Source: Ophiocordyceps camponoti-saundersi (nom. inval.) (taxonomy: Eukaryota; Ascomycota; Sordariomycetes; Hypocreales; Ophiocordycipitaceae). Taken from it: a stretch of DNA of 18,731 nt. Location of the stretch: positions 1 to 18,731 of the forward strand of contig PDHQ01000501.1 in the NCBI GenBank assembly GCA_003339415.1. The letters are read 5' to 3'. Positions 1 through 7,744 of this stretch are shown here, piece by piece (the first letter of the stretch is position 1; every line of letters starts with the position of its first letter). Position numbers and translations under genes: made by a program. The notes below the pieces were generated by a model. That model was not told the origin of the DNA, ran no database searches, and saw only the letters and a list, made by a program, of their open reading frames with translations.

Positions 1-98
1 GTAGCTGGAAAATATGCCGACAAAATACGGTTTATTAATTTTATTCTATATAGACATAGAATAAAATTCGATTTTTTTTGAAAAAATCCTGCGCAGCA

Positions 99-157
99 GC
101 GCTAGCGCTAGCGCTAGCGCTAGCGCTAGCGCTAGCGCTAGCGCTAGCGCTGGCGCT
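99..157. repeat. Tandem array of the hexamer GCGCTA
   Basis: About nine head-to-tail copies of GCGCTA (equally GCTAGC) stand in otherwise AT-rich intron sequence. GCTAGC is self-complementary, so the whole array can fold on itself. Shorter runs of the same unit occur near 14690-14712. This is probably slippage amplification of a GC-cluster end. Confidence 0.9.
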
Positions 158-371
158 GTGGATAAACCTCCAAATTCATAATAAATAAAATTACGTTTTT
201 ATAATAAAAACTAGAAGTCGCCTAAAAAATTCCTAAGAGTCCCCCAGAAAATTTTTCATAAAAAATTTTTATGCTCCGCTCCTAGAAGTGAAGTGCCCCC
301 AAAAAATACGCCCGCTCTACTAAAAATTCGGGTTTTATTAGATAAATAAAACCCCTCTATTTTTATTTCAA

Positions 372-422
372 CTAATCCCAGCATATTTTTCTATCGTAGA
401 TAGAAAAATATGCTGGGATTAG
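372..422. repeat. Perfect 24-bp palindrome with 3-nt loop
   Basis: Arms 372-395 and 399-422 are perfectly complementary around GTA. The arms start CTAATCCCAGCATATTTTTC. The CATATTTTTC...GAAAAATATG motif recurs in other repeat copies of the window (for example 14531-14541, 16928-16938 and 18126-18136). Confidence 0.92.
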
Positions 423-1000
423 ACATATGTTTAATTAAAAATTTGCCTAATCCTAGGATAAGGCGGCGAGAGGCTGGAGCCTATAGCTAGCGAAAATAAA
501 ACCCGAATTTCCATAGCTATATAAAAAATTCATAGAATTTCCACACCCTCTGGGTAGCGAAGCGTAAAATTAGAGCTAGAGCGCCCTTATTATTGTTGTT
601 CTATTAATATGTTATTTGATAATATGTTATGTTATTTTACCCTTTTTTGTACTATAATTACCATTATATGTCGGGGCTTTAGAATTTTTATTCATAAATA
701 AATAAAAAACTTAAAAAGGATTATTGCTAGTGCTAGTATACTAAATTTAGTAATTTATATGTAATTTATTCTATAAATTATATATAAATTGGCTGGCTAC
801 CTAGAGGACTCTACCGGCCGGACCCTACCCTCTAAACTTTAGCTTTTTAAACCATACCCTTTACCTTTATAGTCGTTTAACGTTTTTATATTATTGATAT
901 AAACTCCGCTTCAAGTTAACTAACCCTAGTTAGTTATTCTTAAAATTTTCCCGATTTTTTTTTATATATTATTACTAATAATTTCTGAGCTAAATACTTA

Positions 1001-1137
1001 ACCCAGCTCGTGTAACTTTTTAATCGACGAACAGTCGCACCCTACATAGCTCTTGCATCCATGAGGATAAGTTAAGCCGACATCGAGGTGCCAAACCGCG
1101 CACTCAATTTGTGCACTCTTGCGCAAATTAGCCTGTT
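1001..1137 (-). rRNA. rnl: rnl exon 6 (domain V, after L2449)
   Basis: It begins AACAGGCTAATTTGCGC, contains GGCACCTCGATGTCGGC and GTGCGACTGTTCGTCGATT, and ends GAGCTGGGT. This is the peptidyl-transferase region downstream of E. coli position 2449. The upstream splice is fixed by the preceding intron G at 1138. The downstream limit depends on placing the next intron at L2584. Confidence 0.92.
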
Positions 1138-1484
1138 CTATATGTTATCATAATACAATATTTCCATTTATTTAAAAATGGTTCAGACTATGTCTTCATT
1201 TTTATTATATATATATATTTAAGTAGCCATATCCCATATCTTTTATATCTTTTTCTATATTTACCCCTCACATCTCTCCTCTCCTATGTCCCTGAGGCTA
1301 TAGTTTTTATTATTATAAAAACGTAATTTTAGCCGTTATTCTCCTATTAGCAGCCCAGAGAAGTGGCTGGCTGGCTGGCTGGGAAAATTTTTACATAAAT
1401 AAAATTACATTTTTATAAGCTAGGAATCGACTCGGGAGGTTTTTATATATATTATATATATATAAATCTCCCTAGAAGTGTACC

Positions 1485-3113
1485 TTAACGTTTTCCTGCA
1501 ATCCATCCTTTTACTGCATAAGCTCCTACCCTACGTTTTGAGGTAGTTAATGTATATGATACATTTGAGTTAAACTTTCCTCTAAATAAGACTGAACTTA
1601 AACCTTTATAAGATGAATCTATATTCTTCAACCCTCCTCTTCATCTTAGTGCATACAGGGATTTATCCGCTCTATAACGTTTAGTTAATCTACCTTTAAC
1701 TTCTATTCTTATACCTCCCATATTTTTATAACCTATAGATTTGAATATAGTATGATGAACTTTTTTAGTATTAGATGAACCACCTAATAATTTATCTAAA
1801 TTATTATTATTTAAGTAAGAAATTATTTTCAAATCTCTAAATTTACGCATATATAGATCACGGTTTTCACCTTTTACCTTAGTTCTTTCTTGTATTGTAT
1901 TTACACTAGGTATATAAGCTCTATGTAATACTTTAACCATATTTTTTATAAAACGGGATTTTTTTCTTTTTAGTTTAAAAGCTATAGCTTTAGTAAAAAG
2001 ATCTGTATTGTAGGCAATAGATTTAAGGTTAATTATATTATATTCTATTTTCTTTTTTATTATTTTCTCCAAGATCTTACTTAAAATAGGTAATAATTTT
2101 TTTTTATTAAATTTATATTGATTTAAACAATACATTAAGTCATATTGTCTTAATAGTTTTAAATATCTTTTTCCTTTTTTACTAATCATTTTATTTCATC
2201 ACTTTCCAAAGTAAAAACGTTTAAATATTTGTATAAATATTTTTTTGTATTTTTTTAATTTATGAATAGCCTGCCCTAGCTCTTTAGTTGCCCTTGGCGC
2301 AGAGTTGCTGCTACCTATTCCGGGTTGTAGCTGCTGCAGCTCTCCTGCAGCTCTACTACTAGAAGAAGAGGAGTAGTAGAAGGAAGAGAGCTCCTCTCGC
2401 GAGAGCGAGAGCTGCTGGAGCTCTTGCGAGAGTAGCTCTCGTAGCAGCTCCCGTCTTATTTTTTTTATTATTGTTTTTAGAAACTTTCTAGATCGTTTTA
2501 AAAAACGCTTTATTAGAAGTCTACTTACTTTTCTATATATTATTTTATATTTTTTTTTTAATTTTTGCTTTTCTCTGTTTACAGTATATAAGGTAATTAC
2601 TGCTTTGCCGTTTGTGTGTTTAATTTCCGCATTACTTACAAATATTCTTGTTACTAATTTTCGTCTCGTTTTAAGTTTTAAAAATACTCTTGAACCTGTA
2701 AACTTAGATATTTTGAAATACAAATTAAAATAGCTTTGAATTAATTTATTAATATTCAAACAATTAAATGGTATATTTTTTAAATTATTTTTATTATATG
2801 AATAAATAATATTTTCCCATTCTTTAGAAAAACTAGGTAAATACCCTGGTTTTCCCAAATCTTTAGATTTTTCTCTTAAAGCAATTGTCTTAACAGCTGC
2901 TCTCTTCTTCGCGTAGTAGAGCTGCTGGAAAAGAGCTGCTGGACGGCACATTTTGGGAATATTTCCAAAAATACGCTCAGTCCCCCCTAAGCCCGACTTA
3001 TCCCACGAGCTCGAGGAATTTTCTTGTTGAAAATTCGAATTTTCCTGTGTAGCAGGGAAATTCCTGCTGTGTAAATTAAAGTTTTTATTAAAAAGTGTCG
3101 TTTTCTTAATCAT
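1485..3113 (-). CDS. rps3: Ribosomal protein S3 (intron-encoded)
   Basis: This is the small-subunit ribosomal protein uS3, about 542 aa, read from ATG at 3113 to TAA at 1485. Three in-frame TGA codons (two at 2193-2198, one at 1638-1640) must be read as Trp, so a standard-code translation falls into fragments. Fungal Rps3 signatures are clear: SFSKEWENIIYSYNKNNLKN, NINKLIQSYFNLYF, and at the C-terminus GGIRIEVKGRLTKRYRADKS, then SLYALRWRGGLKNIDSSYKG and RRVGAYAVKGWIAGKR. The protein is very Lys/Arg-rich. Two GC-rich stretches look like in-frame insertions: roughly residues 20-75, and roughly 222-282, which is rich in Leu, Gln, Glu and Ser. It is the only gene in the L2449 intron and depends on rnl transcription; no separate promoter was seen. 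Confidence 0.95.
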
Positions 3114-3509
3114 TATTTTGTAGAGCTATATAGTAAGCTATAAATTTATTTTATCTTTTTTTTTTAATATATATACATAATAAAAATGTTGGATGGTGTG
3201 TATTAAAAGGATTATTGTAAATTTTGCATAATACTCACCTTATAGCCGTTGAACGTTTTTATTTTATAATTTATGCTAAAATAAACTTCGCTTCAAGTTT
3301 ACTAGGCTTATTTTCCTAATAGCCTGCTTCGCGGTATACTAGCCTGCGGAGGAAAATATGCCGTAATTCTTGAAATTTACCCAATATATATTAATTATTT
3401 TATTTTTACTAGAAAATTAAATGGAGGGTGCTAGAGCAGCTGGGCACAAAGTCCCCATGCTCTATTACTCCTCCTCTGCAGGAGTTTTACAGACTCAGCT
3501 GAGAGAGCA

Positions 3510-3560
3510 GCAGGGAGTTTTACTTTATATGATATATATATATAAAGTAAAACGGATTTT
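3510..3560. repeat. AT hairpin with GC-rich flank in the L2449 intron
   Basis: GTTTTACTTTATAT and TATAAAGTAAAAC form complementary arms around an AT repeat. It is flanked on the left by GC-rich sequence (about 3425-3515). It belongs to the window-wide family of AT palindromes inserted next to GC-rich pieces. Confidence 0.75.
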
Positions 3561-3665
3561 TTATAATTAATATAAATTATAAAAAATTCATAATATTCCG
3601 CTGCTTTCTTAACAATAATCTCCATACCATAATCTATTATTAAAATAAAATATTAAAGGACAAAC

Positions 3666-4481
3666 ATCCCTAGCGTAGCTTTTCCAATAATCCTAGATCT
3701 TTCCTTTATGCATCATGTGATCCTATGCCCTGCTTACGCAACTGTAAGATTTGTAGTTAATCAAACAGTGTGGCAAGATTTAGCCGTTGAGCTTTGCAAA
3801 CATTAAAATCATAACCATTAAAAAAATTAATAGCCTAGAAAATTTTAGAAATATTTCATAACCTTTTCTGTTATACCTACTTTCTTCATAGTGAAAATCC
3901 TACCTTCATAAAATTAAAGTTTAGATATTTTGTTTTTTGTAATTTTTTATATTTTATATAGCAGAGCCCAGATCCGCTCGCTATTAAACATAGACAAAAC
4001 AGAAAGAAATATATTTAATAGCGAGCAACCCCTCCTCTGCTGCTGTATGGGGACGCCAACTCTAACTCTAGATAGAGCTACACTAGAGCTGGTGTCGCAC
4101 CTAGAAAGTCTCCCTTCCGGCTACTATTAGCCTACAGATAAAATGTATAAAGCTTTACAAAAACTTAAAATATAAATAATGACAATATGATTAAAAATAG
4201 TTAAACTACCTTAAAACTGCAAACAAAAAAATAGGTAGACCATTGTCGTTAGACACTCCTGTTTACTCTTTACAGGGTCTGTGCCCCACATAAACTGTCT
4301 CCTAGCGATATTTCCTTCCCTGAAGGGTCCCTTCTATAGAAGGTGAACTAGGGTGGTTAAACCAATTCCACTCATATTAAAGTCCTTTAAAGGGTTTCCA
4401 ATGTCGTAAATATACTCCCTTCTAGTCTACAATTAAACTCTCATACTCAATAATTAGTGACAGTAAAGCTGCATAGGGTCT
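3666..4481 (-). rRNA. rnl: rnl exon 5 (domain V, L2059 to L2449)
   Basis: It starts AGACCCTATGCAGCTTTACTG and includes GGGGCACAGACCCTGTAAAG, then AACAGGAGTGTC, GGCTAAATCTTGCC and GCATAGGATCACATGATG, ending GCTACGCTAGGGAT. Between about 3959 and 4137 there is a GC-rich stretch (CTCTAGCTC-like units) with no counterpart in conserved rRNA. It is best read as an expansion-segment insertion, because both flanks are colinear rRNA. Confidence 0.92.
3959..4137. repeat. GC-rich insertion in an rnl variable region
   Basis: The stretch is far richer in GC than the surrounding rRNA. It contains CTCTAACTCTAGATAGAGC-type self-complementary pieces that resemble the spacer repeats. It lies between two conserved domain V blocks, so it would stay in the mature rRNA unless processed out. 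Confidence 0.6.
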
Positions 4482-4522
4482 GTTGAGATAGGTCATTTTA
4501 TTACTAAAACTTCCCCCTCGTG

Positions 4523-4556
4523 GAACCGTACGTGCGACTTTCACCGCATACGGCTC
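4523..4556 (-). ncRNA. Group II intron domain V
   Basis: On the minus strand it reads GAGCCGTATGCGGTGAAAG followed by TCGCACGTACGGTTC: a 34-nt hairpin with the GAAA tetraloop and the AGC-type catalytic triad variant GAGCCG. It is followed within 80 nt by the 3' splice site, as in all group II introns. Confidence 0.95.
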
Positions 4557-4630
4557 GAGCATTAAATTTAAACATATGTTTATGTAGCATGCATGAATAC
4601 AAAGCAGTAGGGATATTATTCGCCCTTATT

Positions 4631-4649
4631 ACCCCCCCCCCCCTCCCCC
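4631..4649. repeat. Poly-C tract in group II intron domain IV
   Basis: This is a run of about 13 C, then T, then 5 C, just 3' (minus strand) of the LAGLIDADG stop. Similar C runs occur near 12806, 14200 and 17031. Exact lengths may be unreliable. Confidence 0.8.
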
Positions 4650-5057
4650 TATTTCCTAGTCACTTCTACCTTTATTCATAGAACTTTTAATATCTTTCAT
4701 TTTTTGTAATCCCTCTGAAGTTTTATGAGCCCCGACAGATTTTAATTTTATTAATTTTTTTCAATCTAAATAATCTAAATGTTTACGTGTAAATAAAGGA
4801 TATTTATCTAAAAATCTGCTCACAATCAAATGATTGTTTGTAATAAATCTATTAACTATTCGTGAGTTTTTTGCCCCCTCTATCTCGTTAATGTCATACT
4901 TGGGTTTCAAGTAACCACATCCAAAAAATTGTACGAAAGCGTTAAGTAGTAATATATCATGGTTACTTTGTGCTATTTCTAGAGTATGTGATAAAGCTAA
5001 ATAGGGTTTTCCTCTGTTAACTGAATTTGATATTCCAAATTGAAAACTACCCTCACC

Positions 5058-5102
5058 AGGGGCTGCATAGCCCACCCCCCTTATACCGAGTGATATAAGG
5101 GG
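5058..5102. repeat. 45-nt double-hairpin insert inside a catalytic motif
   Basis: On the minus strand CCCCTTATA pairs with TATAAGGGG, and GGGGTGGGC...GCAGCCCC forms a second, imperfect unit. Removing 45 nt restores FID-GEGSFQF. The insert keeps the frame. Confidence 0.7.
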
Positions 5103-5438
5103 GTCTATAAAAGCTTGAACCCATTCATTGTTTAATTTTATAGGTTCACAACTTTTTAGGTAATTTCATCTTTCTTCAAAACAACGTAAACTATTCATAT
5201 TATTTTTTATAGATAAAATATTATTTATACTTTTGAAAGCTAAATCTTCCTCTTTACTAAGGTGAAGTTTATCTTTCAAAAGTAAAGCTACTTTTTTAAA
5301 ATCTTGATAATCTAAATACTTAGATGTTAACAAAGGATACTTATCCATGTGAGGTATAACTCTTTCGACTATATCCTCTAATTTTTGGATAGTATATTTA
5401 TAAGCATTTTCTTTTTTATTATCAAAGTAAATATTTCC

Positions 5439-5482
5439 GCCAGCGGGCAGGGGTCCCCGCAGGTTGCCCGCCTGCGCGGGCG
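5439..5482. repeat. 44-nt GC hairpin insert in the LAGLIDADG gene
   Basis: The stretch is almost pure GC in an AT-rich gene. On the minus strand it begins CGCCCGCGCAGGCGGGC, a self-complementary unit. Removing exactly 44 nt restores the expected reading through YFNC-GNIYF. Boundaries are inferred from that restoration. Confidence 0.75.
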
Positions 5483-6790
5483 ACAATTAAAATATTTTTT
5501 TAGATCTATTAAAATACCTTTAGAATGCTCTTTTTGTGTAACTTTAAAAGCCAAAGAAATTTTTAGTTTTATGCGTGGTAGGGGGACTTCTAGCTTCGCA
5601 GCCACCAGGGATAATATCCCCTCCGGGTTTTTAGTCCCCATTTTACTTTGCTGCGTACGAGCTATATGTACAGAAAAATTTCCTTCAGAATCTATTATAC
5701 CTGTTACCCACTGAGGTTTTAGGGGACGTAGCCCTGCCAAACCTGATTTAAAATCCATTTTCTCTGCTACAGTAGCTCGCGTACTGCAGTACACCCTGCG
5801 GGTGTGAAATCCAGCAGCTATACTACTAGTTTTAATTGTAGCCTTTTTATTTAAACTAGTTGGAGAATAATATTCCCCTAATTTTGTCGCGTAGCAACCG
5901 CAACCTGCTCCTGCTCTTAAAAATAAAAAACAGGTAAATTTCATAATATTCATTGTTTTCATATTTATTTTTATCTTCCTCTTAGCCGCTATAAAAAAAA
6001 AAATTAAATAATAAGTTACATTATACATACGACTACTTCACGTTGTACTCCTCCATATATGTTCTATACAATAGTTCATTTAAAAGGTTTTAACTAATCT
6101 TAATACAAAATAACTACTATTTATTAATTTTATGTGTGGAGGGATTTTATTCCTCGCGAGGCGGCTTTGCCGCCCCTGAGCTAGAGCTGTAATATTATTA
6201 CCAGCGCTAGGAGGAATTTTATTCCCCCTCCTTATATTTATTTACTTTAATATATGTCTAAATCATAATTAACGCCCGCTCTAAGTCTGCATTCTTTCGA
6301 ATTGAATCATCTCATCGCGAGGATTCTATCCTTGCTATTACGGCAAGGCATTTGCTTTTTAGAGCATCCTTTACCCACTATTATGTATTAAGCCTTGCGA
6401 CTTAACTTCCATCTGTATTTAGATGGCTAACGTTGGGCTTACCTAGTTTACTTGATAACACCTTAAAAATTACCTTAGGATCCCACTATACGTATTTTGA
6501 TATAAGGCCCATAAAGAAAAGAACGAGAACTCTTTTCTACCATCAAAGAATTTATCTCTAGAATTTATACGCTTCAAACGTGGATTCGTTTGCCTATCCA
6601 TAGTAATCTAGCTCACCAACCTTTACATACATATTCCGCATTAAAAGGCTGGATAGTTAAAAACTATTTAACTATATATTTTACGGGCTTCGCACAAAAG
6701 AATTACTTCGAATGCACGCCTATGAGCTCAAACAATGGGCTATTTGGTGGGTTTACACCACATTGTTATCAAATACTTAACTAGTCGCAC

Positions 6791-6926
6791 TCTCGTCTAT
6801 CTAGAGGTAAGCAGTATCTGCACTGCTATTCCAACTTCACTGAGTCAATCATAGAGACAGCTGCTGTATCGTTACACCACTCATGCAAGACCGCATTTAA
6901 CGGCCAAGGCATTTCGCTACCTTAGG
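6791..6926 (-). rRNA. rnl: rnl exon 4 (L1923 to L2059)
   Basis: It reads CCTAAGGTAGCGAAATGCC at the start and CTCAGTGAAGTTGGAATAGC in the middle, ending GATAGACGAGA. This is the domain IV/V junction of LSU rRNA between the L1923 and L2059 insertion sites. It shows no extra insertions. Confidence 0.95.
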
Positions 6927-7043
6927 CTACACACATTTATTGTGTGTTGGACCATACCATCACTTTTAAATTTTAAGTGTCCAGATTCTGGTCTCTGAAG
7001 ATTAATAAAATATTATACGTAAGGCTAAAAAAGCCATACGCTT

Positions 7044-7742
7044 TTAGATAGAATTTGTTAAAGAGCCTTTGTTAAAGTTATTAATTATATCAAGAACATC
7101 TTGAATATCTCTTTTACGTGATTTTCCTTTACTATCAGGATTCATTAAATATATTAATTGAATAAGTTCTATTAATTGTCCTTTATCCAGTCCTTGCCCA
7201 TGGTTAGTATATAAAGCTTCTACAATATATTTAAATCTATTAAACACATCACTTTTATGCTTACTTGAAAAAGGAACAACATATTGTTCATAATAAGGTA
7301 ACACAAGTTGTTTAATATTTTTACTACCTTTTAGGGAATACACTCAAACTTGATTTGATCCAGATTTCTCTTTTAAATTCCCTAAACCATTAAATAATGT
7401 TTTGTATGAGTTTAAGATATTTAAACCACTTTTGTGTTGAGTCACATTAAATTCTGGCTGCAAAGCTATACCATGTTTAACTTTAGGATTAGTAACAATA
7501 GAAACAAGTAATGAGCCTTCACCTTCAACAAACCCACCTAGTCAATACTTATGATTATCACTAATTTTATATTCGTAGTTCGAATATAAAATGCCCTGTT
7601 TAGTACTATAAGAAGCTACTTGAGTTGATAATTTTATAATTTTGGTATTGACCAATTTTATTCTTTCCTGCTGATTGGGAGTTGAATTAGTATTTTTCAC
7701 TCCGTTCCAGCAATATCCTGGATTTAAATAGGGCCCTGTTAC
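7044..7742 (-). CDS. Single-motif LAGLIDADG homing endonuclease, no AUG start
   Basis: This is an intron-homing endonuclease, probably acting as a homodimer because only one LAGLIDADG motif is present: KYWLGGFVEGEGSLLVSIV, with the expected acidic residue in GEGS. Downstream features typical of this family are LQPEFNVTQHKSGLNILN, NQVWVYSLKGSKNIKQLVLP and RFKYIVEALYTNHGQGLDK. Two TGA codons encode Trp. The frame is open from the very start of the intron (232 codons) and has no ATG ahead of the motif, so translation must begin at a non-AUG codon or from a fused frame. Its 5' part overlaps the P4-P6 core. A palindrome (7564-7593) is read in frame as GILYSNYEYKI, just before the motif. Unlike the three other endonucleases it looks intact. 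Confidence 0.88.
7564..7593. repeat. Palindrome inserted in frame in the endonuclease gene
   Basis: ATTTTATATTCG and CGAATATAAAAT are perfect arms around a short loop. Nearly the same palindrome (with AATTA in the centre) stands in spacer DNA at 14886-14915, so it is a dispersed repeat rather than part of the protein family. Confidence 0.85.
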
Positions 7743-7744
7743 GA

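Larger units (their letters stand above)
1..1000 (-). mobile_element. Group I intron at rnl L2584 (5' part, runs off the left edge)
   Basis: The exon stops matching LSU rRNA after GAGCTGGGT. The exon end CTGGGT can pair with the downstream intron segment TTAGCTCAG, forming a P1 with a U.G pair at the splice site, which points to L2584. Around 860-930 the minus strand carries AACTTGAAGCGGAGTTTA and AACGTTAAACGACTATAAAGG, a group I core block similar to the one in the L2449 intron. From about 700 leftwards there are GC-rich palindromes and tandem repeats. A short frame beginning ATGAATAAAAATTC near 705 is open for only 22 codons, so no endonuclease gene could be recognised. The 3' splice site is outside the window. 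Confidence 0.75.
1138..3665 (-). mobile_element. Group I intron at rnl L2449 carrying rps3
   Basis: The exons on either side read GCTAGGGAT and AACAGGCTAAT, which join into the conserved GGGATAACAGGC at the L2449 site. The exon ends in T and the intron ends in G, as group I splicing requires. A core block AACGTTCAACGGCTATAAGG lies at about 3240-3262, and a P7 3'-strand motif AAGACATAGTCTGAACC lies at about 1177-1193. rps3 lies between these two halves, so it sits in a peripheral loop. Palindromes occur at 3510-3560, and GC-rich pieces at 3300-3360 and 3425-3520. Carriage of rps3 by this intron is characteristic of Pezizomycotina. Confidence 0.9.
4656..6028 (-). pseudogene. Double LAGLIDADG homing endonuclease of the group II intron, frame broken by a GC insert
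   Basis: Two LAGLIDADG motifs are visible: WVTGIIDSEGNFSVHI, and WVQAFID with GEGSFQFGI. Between them are family features (AFKVTQKEHSKGILIDLKKY, NIYFDNKKENAYKY, HMDKYPLLTSKYLDYQDFKK), and the usual tail FLDKYPLFTRKHLDYLDW reaches TAG at 4656. TGA is read as Trp twice in the second half. A 44-nt GC-rich hairpin (5439-5482) between the Cys and Gly of an expected YFNCGNIYF shifts the frame, so direct translation stops at 5378. A 45-nt in-frame double hairpin (5058-5102) splits the second motif between FID and GEG. More GC-rich in-frame segments occur in the N-terminal part. The start is uncertain: 6028 and 5962 both have ATG. It is probably decayed, unless ribosomes bypass the inserts. Confidence 0.85.
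4482..6790 (-). mobile_element. Group II intron at rnl L2059 encoding a LAGLIDADG protein
   Basis: The intron begins with the group II consensus GTGCGAC directly after exon GATAGACGAGA, and ends CTATCTCAAC before exon AGACCCTATG. The joined exon GACGAGAAGACCC matches E. coli 2053-2065 with the break after A2059. A textbook domain V lies at 4523-4556, followed by a domain VI region. Domains I-III occupy about 6090-6790. Domain IV holds a LAGLIDADG reading frame (4656-6028) and no reverse transcriptase or maturase motifs. Fungal mitochondrial rRNA genes are the known home of such group II/LAGLIDADG combinations. Confidence 0.92.
6927..7744 (-). mobile_element. Group I intron at rnl L1923
   Basis: The exons GTGAGGGT and CCTAAGGTAGCG join into the conserved L1923 sequence. 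The intron ends in G, and the exon end AGGGT pairs with GCCCT in the intron start, with a U.G at the splice. The 5' half of the core (GATATTGCTGGAAC with AATCAGCAGG, P4-P6 type) is at about 7655-7715. The P7 strands (TTCAGAGACC and GGTATGGTCC) are at about 6945-7000. At 818 nt it is compact, and its reading frame overlaps the core. The same site hosts the I-CeuI intron of Chlamydomonas chloroplasts. Confidence 0.88.

Noticed and set aside
630..705. Start of an endonuclease gene in the L2584 intron (MNKNSKAPTYNGNYS)
   Set aside because: The frame ends after 22 codons and shows no LAGLIDADG or GIY-YIG motif; too short to support.
3930..4130. 66-aa plus-strand frame
   Set aside because: It is antisense to rnl exon 5 and produced by the GC insertion.
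5385..5714. 109-aa plus-strand frame
   Set aside because: It is antisense to the LAGLIDADG gene, whose minus-strand motifs are clear.
6231..6790. Second rRNA-like segment with ATCCTAAGGTAA near 6480
   Set aside because: It mimics the CCTAAGGTA of exon 4, but its continuation does not match LSU rRNA; it belongs to domains I-III of the group II intron, and the true exon is at 6926.
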